64,000 bases of DNA. Source: Rhizaria sp. SCN 62-66. Its lineage: Eukaryota; Rhizaria, unplaced. The DNA is taken from positions 1 to 64,000 of the forward strand of contig MEDY01000003.1 of NCBI GenBank assembly GCA_001724265.1, written 5' to 3'. How positions within the stretch are numbered: the stretch's first letter is position 1; every line of letters starts with the position of its first letter. The position numbers and the translations under genes are program-made. The notes under the pieces were generated by a model. It did no database searches and had not been told where the DNA came from. It saw nothing but the letters and a program-made list of their open reading frames with translations. Below, in pieces: positions 1-12,298 of this stretch.

Positions 1-3000
1 AGCCTCGGTCTCCTCAACGTCGGCAACGAGCAGGGGCGCCGAACGGTCGGCGGTAGCGACCTCAACGAGCTGGGCCTTGTTGAACGCGGCAACCTTCAAA
101 AGAAGCTGGGCGAGGACGACTGACTGGTGAGTCGAGTCATGAACCTCGGTGTGTTTAAGCTGCTCAGCATTGAAGTTCGCAATGGACGCGATGACAGTGG
201 CCTTGTGCGCATCAAGCTCGGCGACAGCCTTCTTCTCGTTGGCAGCCTCCTCATCAAGCGCAAGGGCAAGGTTAGGAACGGACTTATCGTTGGTCTCGGC
301 AGCGTTGAGGGCGCTGGCATCGAACTGGTCGATGGCGACAAGCAGCTTGGCGAGCAACAGGGGCGTGGCAGAGGCGTCGTGGGTATTGGCGTGTTTTTCA
401 GGTTCTCCTTCTGGAAGTGCGCGATGTTGCTGAGCATAGCGTCTGTGGCGTTGATGCCCGACTTATCAGCAACTGCCACGTTCTTCAACGACTCGCGCTT
501 GAACGCGTTGATGAGAGAAAGCAGCTCGGCCTTAGCGGGGTCGGCCTGAATGGACTCAGGCGCAGCCGAAGCCTCGTCGGCCGGCGACACGGCGCCGTCC
601 TCAACCTCGGCCACAAGCAAGGGCGCAGAGCGGTCAGCGGTCGCGACCTCAATGAGGGCGGCCTTGTCGAAGGCAGCGACCTTCATAAGGAGCTGTGCGA
701 GGACAATGTTCTGCTTGCCAGCATCATGAACCTCAGTGTGCTTGAGCTCGCCAGCGTTAAAGTTGGCGATCGAAGCCAGAATAGCGGCCTTGTTGGCGGC
801 GAGCTGGGCAGCGGCAGCCTTCTCATTGGCAGCCTCCTCGTCGAGCGCGAGCGCAACGTTGGGAGCCGACTTGTCGTTGGTCTCCGCGGCGTTAAGAGTG
901 TTCGCGTCGAACTGGTCGATAGCGACAAGGAGTTTGGCGAGAGTAAGGGGCGTCTCGCTGGCGTCATGAGTGCTGGCGTGCTTGAGGTTCTCCTTCTGGA
1001 AGTGCGCGATGTTGCTGAGCATAGCGTCAGTGGCGTTGATGCCCGACTTATCAGCAACTGCCACGTTCTTCAGCGACTCGCGCTTGAACGCGTTGATTAG
1101 GGAGAGCAGCTCGGCCTTAGCGGGGTCAGCCTTGATCGACTCGGGGGCCTCAGCGGCCTCTCGGCGACCAGGAGAGGCGCGGAGCGGTCCGCCGTTGCGA
1201 CCTCAATGAGGGCAGCCTTGTCGAACGCGGCAACCTTGAGAAGAAGCTGAGCCAGGACCACAGACTGCTTGGTAGAGTCATGGACCTCGGTGTGCTTGAG
1301 CTCGCCAACGTTAAAGCTGGTGATGGAATCAAGCAGAGTCTTCTTGTTGTTGTCGAGCTCAGCAGCAGCCGCTCTCTCGTTAGCAGCCTCCTCATCGAGC
1401 ACAAGAGCAACGTTGGGCGCAGAGCGGTCGTTAGTCTCGGTGGCGTTGAGGGCGCTGGCATCGAACTGGTCAATGGCGACAAGGAGCTTGGCCAGAGTGA
1501 CAGGGGCAGTCGAGGCGTCATGGGTGGACGCGTGCTTAAGATTGCTCTTCTGGAAATGAGCAATGTTGCGAAGCATCGCGTCAGTCGCGTTGATGCCGGA
1601 CTTGTCCGCAACCTCAACGTTCTTCAGCGACTCGCGCTTGAACGCGTTGATCAGAGAGAGCAGCTCGGCCTTGGCGGGATCAGCCTGAATGGACTCGGGA
1701 GCAGCAGCGGTCTCGGCAGCAGCAGACTCGGCGTCCTCCTCGACCTCGGCGACCAGGAGCGGGGCCGAGCGGTCCGCAGTGGCGACCTCGATGAGCTTGG
1801 CCTTGTCGAACGAGGCGACCTTGGCGAGCAGCTGCGCGAGCACGACGGACTGCTTCGTCGAGTCATGCACCTCGGTGTGCTTGAGGGACTCGCTGTTGAA
1901 GGAGGAGATCGAGTCGAGCAGCGACTTCTTGTTGTTGTCGTGCTCGGCCACGGCAACTCTCTCGTTTGCGGTCTCCTCGTCGAGCACGAGCGCGACATTG
2001 GGGGCAGACCTGTCGTTGGTCTCGGCCGCCTTGAGCGCGGACGCATCGAACTGGTCGATGGCGACCAGGAGCTTGGCGAGCGTCAAGGGCGTGTCGGTCG
2101 AGTCATGCGTAGCAGCGTGCTTGAGGTTGCTCTTCTGGAAGTGCGCGATGGTCGAGAGCATAGCGTCAGTAGCGTTGACGCCAGACTTATCAGTGACCTC
2201 GACGTTGCGAAGAGTCTCCTTCTTGAACGAGTTGATGAGCGTGAGCAGCTCAGCTTTCTCGGGGTCCTCCTGGATCGACTCAGGGGCCGCGGCGACCTCG
2301 GCGTAGGCTTCCTCGGCCGCAGTCGCGTCGCTGCTCTCTTCGACATCGGCGACGAGCAGAGGCGCGGAGCGGTCAGCGGTGGCAACCTCGATGAGGGCGG
2401 CCTTGTCGAAGGTCGCAACCTTAGCCAGAAGCTGAGCGAGGACGACGCTCTGCTTGGTCGAGTCGTGAACCTCAGTGTGCTTGAGAGACTCACTGTTGAA
2501 CTCGGCAATGGACGCGAGCAGGGCGGCCTTGTTGGTGTCGAGCGACGCGGCGGCCTCGGCCTCCACCGCGGGCTCGGCGTCGAGCGCGAGGGCGAGGTTG
2601 GGGGCCGACTTATCGTTGGTCTCGGTCGCGGCGAGGCCCGTCTTGTCGAACTGATCGATGGCAACGAGCAGCTTCGCCAGCGTGAGGGGCGCGCCGGTCG
2701 AGTCATGCGTAGCAGCGTGCTTGAGGTTCTCCTTCTGGAAGTGCGCAATCTTGGAGAGCATCGCGTCAGTGGCGCTGATGCCCGACTTGTCGTTGACGTC
2801 GACGTTCTTGAGCGACTCGCGCTTGAACGCGTTGATCAGGGACAGGAGCTCAGCCTTAGCGGGGTCGGCCTTGATCGACTCCGGCGCAGCAGCGGCCTCA
2901 GCCTCGGCAGCCTCAGCGGCAGCCTCGGGCGACGCGGCCTCAGCAGCGGCGTCGTCCTCGACCTCGGCGACGAGGAGGGGGGCAGAGCGGTCCGCAGTAG

Positions 3001-6000
3001 CGACCTCGATGAGCTTGGCCTTGTCGAACGCGGCGACCTTGGCGAGCAGCTGGGCCAGCACGACGGACTGCGTGGTCGTGTCGTGCACCTTGGCGTGCTT
3101 CAGGCTGGTCTGGTCAAAGGTCGAGATCGAGCCCAGGAACGGGGCCTTGTCGGCGGCGGGGGCGCCCTCGACGGCGGCGGCAGTAGGCTCCTCAGCAGCA
3201 GCGGCAGCAGGCTCTTCAGCAGCGGCAGCAGCGGGCTCAGCCTCCTCTGCGGCAGCAACGGGCTCCTCAACAGCAGCAGCAGCCTCAACAGCAGCCTCGA
3301 CAGCAGCGGTAGCGGGCTCTTCCGCCACAACAGAAGCCTCCTCGACGGCGGCGGCCTCCTCGACCTCGAGGCCGAGCTGCTCAGCGGTGGGCACCATGGG
3401 GCGGAAGTAGCCCGACGGCAGCCCCTCGGGGACAATCGACAGCCCATGGGCATCGAAAGCGAGGCCCTTAAGCGCGCCAGAGGTCTTGATGAGGTCCACA
3501 GAGTCAACGAAGTTCTCGGCCTTCTGGGGCATGACGGCGATGAAGATGCAGTTGCTCTTAACGTCGGCGCCCAGTCCATCGGCGAGGATGCCCGCGATCG
3601 TCGACTCGGGCAGTGAACCCGCCTTGATGGGGGACTTGACACCGGCGGGCGACTTGGCGTACAGAGTCGCCGCCATCATCTTCTCAAATGCCTTCCAGGC
3701 AGCGTTGGCGGCGTTCTGCGCAGACTGCTTCTCGTCCGACTCGGCCGCGAGCGACTGCGAGGTAGGCGTGATGACAAAGCGCAGCTTGCAGCTCACGGGG
3801 CCCGCGGCCAGCGCGGCCAGAGGGCCCGACAGCCAGCGCGGGGAGCCGGGGGCCGAGCCGGGGGAGGCGGGGCGCGTGGCCATGGCGTCGGGGATGGAAC
3901 TGGGGTCGACGCCCTCCTTGGGCGTGCGCGTGAGGTTGAGCTCAAAGACCGTGGTGGACTGGCCCAAGGGGTGGGCGCGGCGCAGCAGCAGGTGCATGGG
4001 CAGGTCGCGGGCGATCTTGGCGGCCTTGGTGGTGAGGCCCTCGATGACGAGCTCATTGGAGCCGTCGGCCTTGGGCACCGTGGGCAGCGGGACACGCGCA
4101 TCAGCGGCCTTGGGGTTGCGCAGCAGGTCGTACACCTTGCCCTCGTGGACCTCGTAGAGCGAGGATGAGATGTCGTACGTGTGCAGCGCGTCCTTCTCGG
4201 CAATGGAGAAGAGGTAGATGGCCGAGATGGGGATCAGGCCGAACTTCTTCACGTCGGCCAGGTTGCCCGCCACAAACGTGTCGCGCACGGGGCCCGGTGC
4301 GCACGCCACGACCACCGTAGTGGTGTTGCCGTTAAGGATCGCCGCCTGGAGCGGGCCCTCGACACCGTCGTAGAAAACGGGGCGGGGCTCGAAGGACCCG
4401 TAGGCGCTGTCGACGGCGACCTCGAGGGGCGCGAAGTCGGCCGCCTCGGGGATGCCCAGCGCGGCCGCCGCAGAGGGCTGCAGACTCAGCGTCGAGGACG
4501 TGGTGGCGAAGAGCTCCGTGGCGTCCTTGTCGAAGCCGCACAAGAAGACGCAGAACGGATCGTTACCGGGCGACGCGCGGGGCTGCGAGGCGCGGAACTC
4601 GCTCTGCGCCGTGATGTAGTCCTTGTGCGTCGACGCGTCGGCAACGGTGACGCGGAACGGGCGCTGGCTCAGCTTCGAGAACATGCCCAGGTACGTGAAG
4701 GTGCGGCTCGACGCCATCGGCGACTCGATCGGAGACGCGGTCGGCGCGGTACCAGCAGCAGCAGCAGCAGCGGCAGCGGGCTCGGCAGCCTTGGACTCCT
4801 CAGCGGACTTGGCGGCCTCCTCGGTGGGGGCAGCGGGCTCGGCAGACTTCTCTTCGGTGGCCTCGGTGGCAGCAGGAGCAGCCTCGGCAGACGCAGCCGC
4901 GGCGGGAGCCTCGCCCTCAGTCGCAGCGGCAGCAGCGGGCTCGGCAGCAGCGGCCTTCTCGGTGCCAGCGGCGGCGGCCTCGGGCTCGGGACTCTTAGCC
5001 TCGGTAGACGCGTCCTCAGCGGGGGCGGCCTCGGTGGCCTCAACAGCCACAGCCTCAGGGTCAGCGACCTCGCCAGCAGCGTTGGCGGCCTCGGGGACAG
5101 CCTCGGCATCGGCCTCGGCCTCAGCGGCGGCGGCAGCGGGCTTGACGGCGCGGCGCACGTTGACCGGGGTCTCGGCAGCAGCCGGAGCGGCGCGGGAGCT
5201 GTCGCGGCCGCGGCGGCCGGCGGCAGCGCCCTCGAACTCAGAGCTGAGCGTGCGCGTGGGCGTCGTGGCGCGCGCCGTCTGCGCGCTCGAGCGCGTGGCG
5301 GACGTGCCGCGGCCGCGGGCCGGCGCGGGGGACTCGCCGCGGCGCATCGAGCTCGTCGGCGTGCCGGCGGCCGCAGCGGATGCGGGCGCGGGTGCGACGT
5401 GGACGGAGCCGTGCGGGGAGGCGAACTTGGCTGAGGTGGGGGGCACGCTGACGACGCCGAAGTTGTCGATGGGGGCCTGTGGGAAGCGGAACGGGCCGTG
5501 CTTCTCGGCGATCGACAGCCGTTCGCGGGCAAAGTGCGACAGCGCCGTGCGCGTGTTGGAAGCCGTAGTGGGCGACGTGAGGCGGTCCAGGAACTCGTTG
5601 CTCACGGGCTTGGCGATGCGCTGCGGCGAGCCCACCTCGGCGGGCGGCAGCACCAGCGGCGCCGAGCGGTCCGTAGCGCCGCGCGAGGACGAGCGCTCGC
5701 GCGTGGGCGTCGTGCCGCGGCTGATGGAGCGGCTCGAGCGCACGGGCGTGGACGAGCGCGACATGCGCGGCGTCTGCGGCTGCGTGTCGACGCCGGCCTT
5801 GCGGCGCGCCTCCTCCCTGGGGTCCACGATCGCGCGCGGGGTGCGCGAGAAGCTCCCGCCCTCGGTCGTGCCGAAGGACGAGAACGTCGTGTTGGCGCCG
5901 GGGGGCATGCGCTACGACGGGAGGCGGCTGGCGCGGGACGTGGCGTGCGAGTACAGGCGGTCGAACACAGACCCGTCGGCGCCGCCACGGCCGCGGCTCG

Positions 6001-6604
6001 AGCTGCGGTTGCGCGAGGGCGTGGTGCCGGTGCGCGTGTGGCCGAGCTCCTTGGCGAGCACGTCGAACGTCTTGGGGTTGTGGCGCGAGTCGGTCACAAC
6101 GGAGGGGTGCCACGGCCGGGGGATCTCCTTGGGGGACGAAGGCAGCTCACGGTCCTTGGACGACGAGCGCTCGCGCATGCGGGCCACACCCTGGCGGTAA
6201 AGCTCCTCGATACGGGGCGACAGAGGCGTGGGCTGCGGAGCCGGCGCACGCTGTGGGTAAAAGTCTTTGTGGACGCCGCTGGTGCTACTGTTGGAAGGGC
6301 TACGACTTCGACTACGACCGCGGCCGACGTTGAGCGACGAGCGCATCGACGGCGGAGGCGGTGTGTAGGCGGCATAGGCCATGTGTGAAGCAGACGCGGT
6401 CGAGGAAACAACCTCGGCGCGGGAAGGGGTCGCGGGGACCGGGAGAGCAGGCGCCATAGCGGCGGCGACTAACTCATCAAATTCGCTTGTGTGGTGGGGC
6501 TGCTCATCAGCAAAAGGAATATTGGGCTCAGGAAGAGTGGCAATCAGCTCATTGTGCGCTGTACCTTCCTGAATGCTCGTAATGTCAGCGTCGTGCGAAG
6601 ACAT
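1..6604 (-). CDS. Kinesin-like pseudomotor with a beta-thymosin/WH2-like repeat array (3' end outside window)
   Basis: Reads leftwards from ATG at 6604 and is still open at base 1, giving about 2,200 codons if the one in-frame TAG (5912-5914) is read and two frameshifts (near 1160 and 394-398) are bridged. Residues 1-630 are disordered and basic, with repeated RSSSRG and GTTPSR/GTTPTR motifs on both sides of the TAG. About 4720-3370 aligns with a kinesin motor: KVYDLL is kept and DGLGADVKSN matches the SLGGNSK segment. The nucleotide-binding motifs are lost: the P-loop position reads VACAPGPVRDT, the SSRSH switch reads GQSTTVF, and the DLAGSE position reads ITPTSQ. An Ala/Glu-rich linker follows, then beta-thymosin-like modules (LKHTEV, LKNVEV, LAATET). 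I infer a non-motile protein linking microtubule-type and actin-type modules. The frameshifts could be assembly errors in the repeats or real damage. Repeat identity is likely; function is inference. Confidence 0.72.
394..398 (-). other. Apparent frameshift in the repeat array (T5 run)
   Basis: Sister repeats read gcttgagg where this copy reads gtttttcagg, two bases longer. Downstream, the repeat continues in the next frame to base 1 with recognisable modules. The gain lies in a homopolymer, so a sequencing error is plausible. Confidence 0.7.
1158..1162 (-). other. Apparent frameshift in the acidic spacer of the repeat array
   Basis: After the LLVAE motif the expected acidic spacer is missing and the array resumes in another frame at AAEAPESIKADP. 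The loss falls in the length-variable spacer between super-repeats. No splice signals are visible that would restore the frame. Confidence 0.7.
5912..5914 (-). other. In-frame TAG read as sense (Gln) in the pseudo-kinesin gene
   Basis: The reading frame from ATG 6604 meets TAG here and continues in the same frame for more than 1,500 codons. The same RSSSRG motif style occurs on both sides. A GTACTC...GTAG segment of 43 nt ending at this codon would shift the frame, so it is not a usable intron. Confidence 0.8.
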
Positions 6605-7295
6605 GAGAGCTACGGACGGGAATCAACCGCGGGGAGTGGGGACGAATCGGGCATTGAGACCGGAGCAGCAAAAGGGACAAAGGAGAGTTTCATGAGCGTG
6701 AGCGCGGCAGTTAAGCGGGAGATAGGTCAAGTTGCAAAAAACAAACAGTAAAGTGTGCATTTGCACCGAATAGTCAATTAAAAGGGTCAAAACATGTCTT
6801 TTTAAGGCAAACGATACCGCAAATAATTCCGCTCAGTCTCGGCGGGTTGGTTGCACGCGCCGGTTCGTCCTTGTTTCATATCGTGCAAAGGAAACATGCA
6901 GCGAAGATACAAGTAATACACAGCATAGAAACCAGTGTCAAGAAACGGAATTTTCAATCGGAGCCCCAAACATCCGTTTTTCAGATCGCCTGAACCTTTT
7001 TCCTGCCGGTCCAAAACCCTACGCTCCGCGAAGTTAGGTCGCCTGGCTGACCGGCCGTCACTGGATTGATCGAGCCCGCCACCACGATCGATCCGTCGCG
7101 CGGTATACAAGCCCTGTGGACAATCGAAGCTGCAGTCTGTTTCTCTTCAGTATGATCGTCTGTACAGATTATGTTGCAGTATAGTTCAACTTACGCAGGT
7201 ATATGCTCATTCATAGTCTTATTTTTTATTAGAAAGCGCGTTTACCCCTGCAGCCTGAGCGGTTTTTTGTCAGCTCAAGAGTGAGTGTAAGAGCG
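6605..7295. other. Intergenic region between divergent genes
   Basis: About 690 bp between the start of the pseudo-kinesin gene (-) and the SPF45-like gene (+). It presumably holds both promoters and 5' UTRs. I see no convincing TATA box, RNA gene or ATG-initiated coding region. GTGAGT at 7281 could be a 5' UTR splice donor, but this is unsupported. Confidence 0.5.
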
Positions 7296-8414
7296 ATGTC
7301 CCTCTATAGCGGTCTCTCAGATGCGTCTGGGAAGAAGCCCGAGGACAACAAGCATATCGAGCCCGCCCTGCTTAGCATGCGGCCCACTTCTCTGCGTGCT
7401 CCAGCGACTGCGGCTGCTGCTGCTGCGCCTGCTGCCCCCGCAGGCCGCGGACTGCCTCTCGGGACGACAGTCGCCACCGCTGCGCTGCCCCGGCCGGCCG
7501 GTGCGGGTCGTGGCGCTGCCCTAGGCGCTTCCTCCGCCGTTGCCCACACACCGCACAACCCCTTGTCTGCGCTCCGCAGCGTTCCTGCTGTCGCTGCTCA
7601 CACAGCCGTAACGCAGCTTGCAACTGCGACTCCTGCTGCTGCGCCAGTAACAGCAATGGTCGGCGTTCCACTCGCTTCCACTGCTGCTGCATCGACCGCG
7701 ATGGCAGGTTCAGTCGCTGGCCCTGCTGTAGCCGCACCCCCTGTATCCTCTGCTTTTGCCTCTGCCTCGACGTTTACATTGGCGTCCGCGTCCGGGTCTG
7801 CGTCTGCGTCATCGACATCTGCGCCCCAGAGTCGGTTCGCGGTTGCCATCTCATCGTCGTCGGCTGCGCTCGAGATGCCGTGCGACCGCCGGTTTAACGA
7901 TGAGCTTTACGACCCACGGTATCCCAACGACTTCGCCCGAGAGCGCGACCGGCGCCACCACGACCGTGAGCAACGCGAGCTGAGTGGCCGAAGGAGCGAC
8001 CGTGAGCATGACCGTGACCGTGAGCAGCACGACCGCGACCGTGGCCGCGAGCAGCGGGACCGGAGCGACCGTGAGCGCCACCGCGACCAGCGCGACGGCC
8101 AGAGCTGTCGTGGCGGCGATCGGATGAGTGACAACAAGGCGGGCAATGTTAGCGCCTTGAGTGGACTGACGTATGCTGACATGGCGATTGCAAGGATGCA
8201 ACAGCAGTCAGTCGCGACGGCAGCAGAATCCGGTCATGGTACACAACACCCTAGCACTAACGCGCACAGCCACAGCTACGGCCACGGCCATGGTCATGGA
8301 CAGTCACAACCACATGCGCAGTCACGAGCGCAGTCGCAACCCAAGGTTGACAAGGCGACGTTGAGGAATGAGACTGCCGAAGAGGCGTACCAACGCCGCA
8401 TGCGCATGTCATAA
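7296..8414 (+). CDS. SPF45/DRT111-like N-terminal-region protein without G-patch or RRM
   Basis: 372 residues from ATG 7296 (MSLYSGL, matching the MSLYDDL start of animal SPF45) to TAA. A long Ala/Pro/Ser region precedes the motif ELYDPRYPNDFARERDR, which resembles the EYDPxxPNDYE motif of SPF45 (RBM17) and plant DRT111. An Arg/Asp-rich stretch follows, then an HGHGHG-rich segment. It ends with AEEAYQRRMRMS, like the GEEAWKRRAAMS block that precedes the G-patch in DRT111. SPF45 family members then carry a G-patch and a UHM-type RRM used in 3' splice-site choice; here the frame stops at TAATAG and the AT-rich DNA downstream holds no further exon I can see. It is either a truncated paralogue or a short family member. 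The family call rests on short motifs. Confidence 0.58.
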   Translation: MSLYSGLSDASGKKPEDNKHIEPALLSMRPTSLRAPATAAAAAAPAAPAGRGLPLGTTVATAALPRPAGAGRGAALGASSAVAHTPHNPLSALRSVPAVAAHTAVTQLATATPAAAPVTAMVGVPLASTAAASTAMAGSVAGPAVAAPPVSSAFASASTFTLASASGSASASSTSAPQSRFAVAISSSSAALEMPCDRRFNDELYDPRYPNDFARERDRRHHDREQRELSGRRSDREHDRDREQHDRDRGREQRDRSDRERHRDQRDGQSCRGGDRMSDNKAGNVSALSGLTYADMAIARMQQQSVATAAESGHGTQHPSTNAHSHSYGHGHGHGQSQPHAQSRAQSQPKVDKATLRNETAEEAYQRRMRMS

Positions 8415-9007
8415 TAGCACTGGTGCATAGCAGCATCAAGGTGAGAATCGTGACAGGATGCTTTTTGCCGTGTTTTCGCGCCCTTTTTGTGCTGTTTTTC
8501 ACATTTTGCAGATATTGTAGAGTAAGATCACATATTTGTGAAAAAATATTTAGCAATGTTTTACAATAGAGATTTTAATATTTATTTTTATTTATACTGT
8601 TGAAATTGACGCATTTTCACTTTTCTAAATTCCACATGGATTTAGCCATGACAAGTCAACAAGTTAAGAGCTTTTCATTTCTTCTCCAATGAAGTGGACT
8701 ACTTTTAGCTAATCACAGAAATTAACAGCGTTTCAAAAAGTTTTCAAACTTAAGTTGTCCAGTATTAGAAATGTGAGGTGCATTTTTAAGAGCATCATTG
8801 ATTTAGATTCAAAAGACTAATGTATACAGGGCAAACGACACCCATCCGTGGCCAGACATCAGCAGTGACACGTTCAAAACCGCACAAAACCGCACATGAG
8901 TCCATACATAGCAGTAACATACACATTTCCATCAATTGTGCTATGCTATAGCAATGTACGTTCAATCTGTGGACTCTTGAGCCTCGCATTCAATCGATTA
9001 TGATTCT
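8415..9007. other. AT-rich convergent 3' flank
   Basis: Lies between the 3' ends of the SPF45-like gene (+) and SAP18 (-). Strongly AT-rich, consistent with 3' UTRs and polyadenylation regions. I checked for a missing G-patch or RRM exon and saw none. Confidence 0.55.
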
Positions 9008-10214
9008 TCAAATGTTCTCGCTCTTGACCACAGGCTCACTCACAGAAGCATGAGCGACGGGGACGTAGTCAGCGCGGATGATGGCAATGTCCATGTAATC
9101 GCCGGTTTGGAACTAAAAAGGACCACAAATCGAGCAAAAAGGTGAAAAAGCAAGAGCAAAGAAAGTTACAATGAGTACAATGAAGCGAAGGAACAAGAAT
9201 TACCAGACAAGAGCCCAAGTCAGTCGACGTGGTGTCGATATACTGTTGGTTTAGCCTTCAACACCAAGTACATGCAAGTTTACCGTTCACAGCGTCGAGC
9301 AACGTACCTTGATCTTCTCCAGCGAGTCTGCGTCCGAGTCCTGCTCGACGAAGCCGACGGTGCCGACGTTTCGCATGATGTAGTGGCCCGTGGGACCCGG
9401 ATACACGAGCGCGACTGAGAGCTTCGCCAGCGGGCCCTGCGCCTCAGGGATCACGCTCTGCACCAGCGAGGCAAGCTCGCGCAGCGTCGCGTCCTTCCAG
9501 GTGTAGATCTAAAGAAAGAGCAAGCAACATGCGAGCAAAGCAAAGAGAGGGGTCAAGAACAAACAAAAATCGCAGAAACAAAAAGGCGAGCAGAAAAGCA
9601 TGTGAGTTATGTGAATATATGCGCAACATTAGAGTTCGTAGCGATCCGTTGTGCGTAATGCTGAGATTTGTCGCAGAGAGAGTGCGTTGAGCTGACTACA
9701 AGAGATCCGGACTCACAGCCTGACTATGTATGCGAGTGCTTGGCGGTATGGAGGCAACTTAGCAATGCCATACAGCCTGTGAATATCAGAGCTGATGAAA
9801 AAAGTACAATAGCAGCCGACGTACCGGGACCTCGAAGGGCGGGAGCGCGCTCGACTCGATGTTGTACTCACTGAGGTCGTTGTGCTTCTGCTTCGACACG
9901 AAGACGCGCAGCAGCAGCGGGCACGTCACCTCGCGCATCGGCGCGTTGGGGTCCACGGGCGCGGCGGCGTACTTGCGGGCCGCGGCGCTGCTGGTGCGGA
10001 TCTCCTTGGTTTTGCGCGCCGAAGCCAGGCCCATCTCCTGCGTGAAGCGCGAGTTGGCGCGCTGCACTGCGGGGGGCTTGTTGCCGCCGCTGGCCATGCT
10101 GTTGTTCTGGGCGCCGCCGCCGCCGCCACCGCCGCCGTGGGACTTGCGCTTGTGGCTAGAGTGCCGGCCCATGCGAGTCTCTAATGTGGGACGATTGAGA
10201 AAGCGTGTTGGCAT
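9008..10214 (-). CDS. SAP18: SAP18, Sin3-associated polypeptide / ASAP complex subunit (4 exons)
   Basis: Exons 10214-9825, 9508-9308, 9242-9204 and 9112-9008, all joined in phase 0, give 244 residues ending at TGA. The conserved SAP18 fold is evident: CPLLLRVF, then FEVP joined to IYTWKDATLRELASLV, then KLSVALVYPG, IMRNVGTV, and GDYMDIAIIRADYVP. The N-terminal ~100 residues are lineage-specific, basic and Gly-rich; a second Met (MGRHSSHKRK) 14 residues in could also be the start. SAP18 is a small ubiquitin-fold protein of Sin3-HDAC and of the ASAP/PSAP complexes that bind the exon junction complex, acting in transcriptional repression and splicing in the nucleus. Donors are GTACGT, GTACGT and GTAATT. 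No TAG occurs in frame. The gene is convergent with the SPF45-like gene. Confidence 0.95.
9113..9203 (-). other. SAP18 intron 3
   Basis: Donor GTAATT, acceptor after TTTTTAG, 91 bp, phase 0. It joins the short exon ending GSCL to the conserved FQTGDYMDIAI block. Confidence 0.85.
9243..9307 (-). other. SAP18 intron 2
   Basis: Donor GTACGT, acceptor after CCAACAG, 65 bp, phase 0. It joins DSLEKIK to YIDTTS. Confidence 0.85.
9509..9824 (-). other. SAP18 intron 1
   Basis: Donor GTACGT, acceptor after TCTTTAG, 316 bp, phase 0. It joins PPFEVP to IYTWKD, which restores the conserved SAP18 core. Confidence 0.9.
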
Positions 10215-11421
<1,207 letters not shown>

Positions 11422-12298
11422 TGCTCCTTTGCTGCTCCCGCGCCCCGCCTGCGCCTGTATACCTCTTGTCTGTGCTCAATTCCTTGCCCTCACACCCCCG
11501 CCTTATTCGTCGAACACAAGCGTAACATTCTTATCTCGCTCTTGCCGTTGCTGTCATTGTTGTGAGCGTCTTGGTGGCCTTTGATTTTCCACCCACGGCT
11601 GCGTCTTGTTGATCAATACACACCACGTAGCCAGTTGCCATCGTCCGTTTCTCGCCCTTCATTTCATATCGTTGACTTAAACAATGCATGTCACATCACT
11701 CGAAGCTTGAAAACTTCTTTGATATTTGTTTGTTTCCTTACGTCAAGTGATAAACATAGCTACAACTTATCTACGCGTAAATATGTCTCGCTATATGTGT
11801 TTTCGCAGTGTGGAAACAGGTTTGTGGTGGGTATCGTTTCCACCACAAACGACTTTTTTTAAAGCAGTCGCTTGGTCGACGAGGTATTTTTTCATTTAAG
11901 GTCTTAAACGGGATAGTTTGTCGCTAATTACCAAGATCATACGTGCCACTGCGATTAACATGTTCTATTAAGTACATGTCCTTTATTTCACAGCTGATTG
12001 TGAGTGTTTAGTGCGTTGATTCCGGACTGGAATGTGAGTCATCGCTGAGGTGACCTTTGATGCCACTTCACGTCCTTTGTCTGGAGCTCTTTGCGTCAGA
12101 CCTTGCCTCTAGCAAGTCCATCTATTCTTGCTATCGCATGGAAGCGATATCATTTCTTCTGGGATTGTGCTTCGTTTTCAAAGACGCGCGGTCTCCATGC
12201 TCTCTTAACCAAAAACCCAGACTCATCCCTCTCACTCGCTCCTGTGACTCTATGCCTTCCCCTTGCTGCCCGCGCTCTTATCTCAGCCCCGACTCACG
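11422..12298. other. Intergenic region between ubiquitin copies 1 and 2
   Basis: Downstream and upstream flanks of two ubiquitin loci. Neither flank resembles those of the other copies at a glance. I see nothing else in it. Confidence 0.45.

Larger units (their letters stand above)
1..3140 (-). repeat. Tandem beta-thymosin/WH2-like repeat array, about 27 modules
   Basis: Each module of about 30-40 residues has a helix ending in Phe, a gap, then an LKxT/LKHxE-type motif and a short DxS segment, as in beta-thymosins (LKKTET). Five module types occur in fixed order: FNSESLKHTEVHD, FDKAKLIEVATAD, FKRESLKNVEVAD, FQKSNLKHASTHD and FDASALNATETND. They make a super-repeat of roughly 555-620 bp. Module type 1 recurs near 3090, 2470, 1870, 1290, 735 and 145, giving five full super-repeats and part of a sixth. 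Spacers between super-repeats are acidic and variable in length. Confidence 0.8.

Noticed and set aside
1280-3616. Long plus-strand open frame antisense to the thymosin array
   Set aside because: It follows the repeat period of the coding strand, has no independent protein-like motif, and arises from GC-rich codon bias.
5909-5951. A 43-nt intron (GTACTC...GTAG) removing the TAG at 5912
   Set aside because: Its length is not a multiple of three, so splicing would break the downstream frame, and it is shorter than all other introns found.
4181-6388. Overlapping long plus-strand frames antisense to the pseudo-kinesin gene
   Set aside because: Their Arg/Gly/Ala-rich translations are typical shadows of GC-rich coding DNA; the minus strand carries kinesin-like motifs.
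6802-7110. Minus-strand open frame of 102 codons in the intergenic region
   Set aside because: No ATG start, no recognisable motif, and it lies in the promoter region of two divergent genes.
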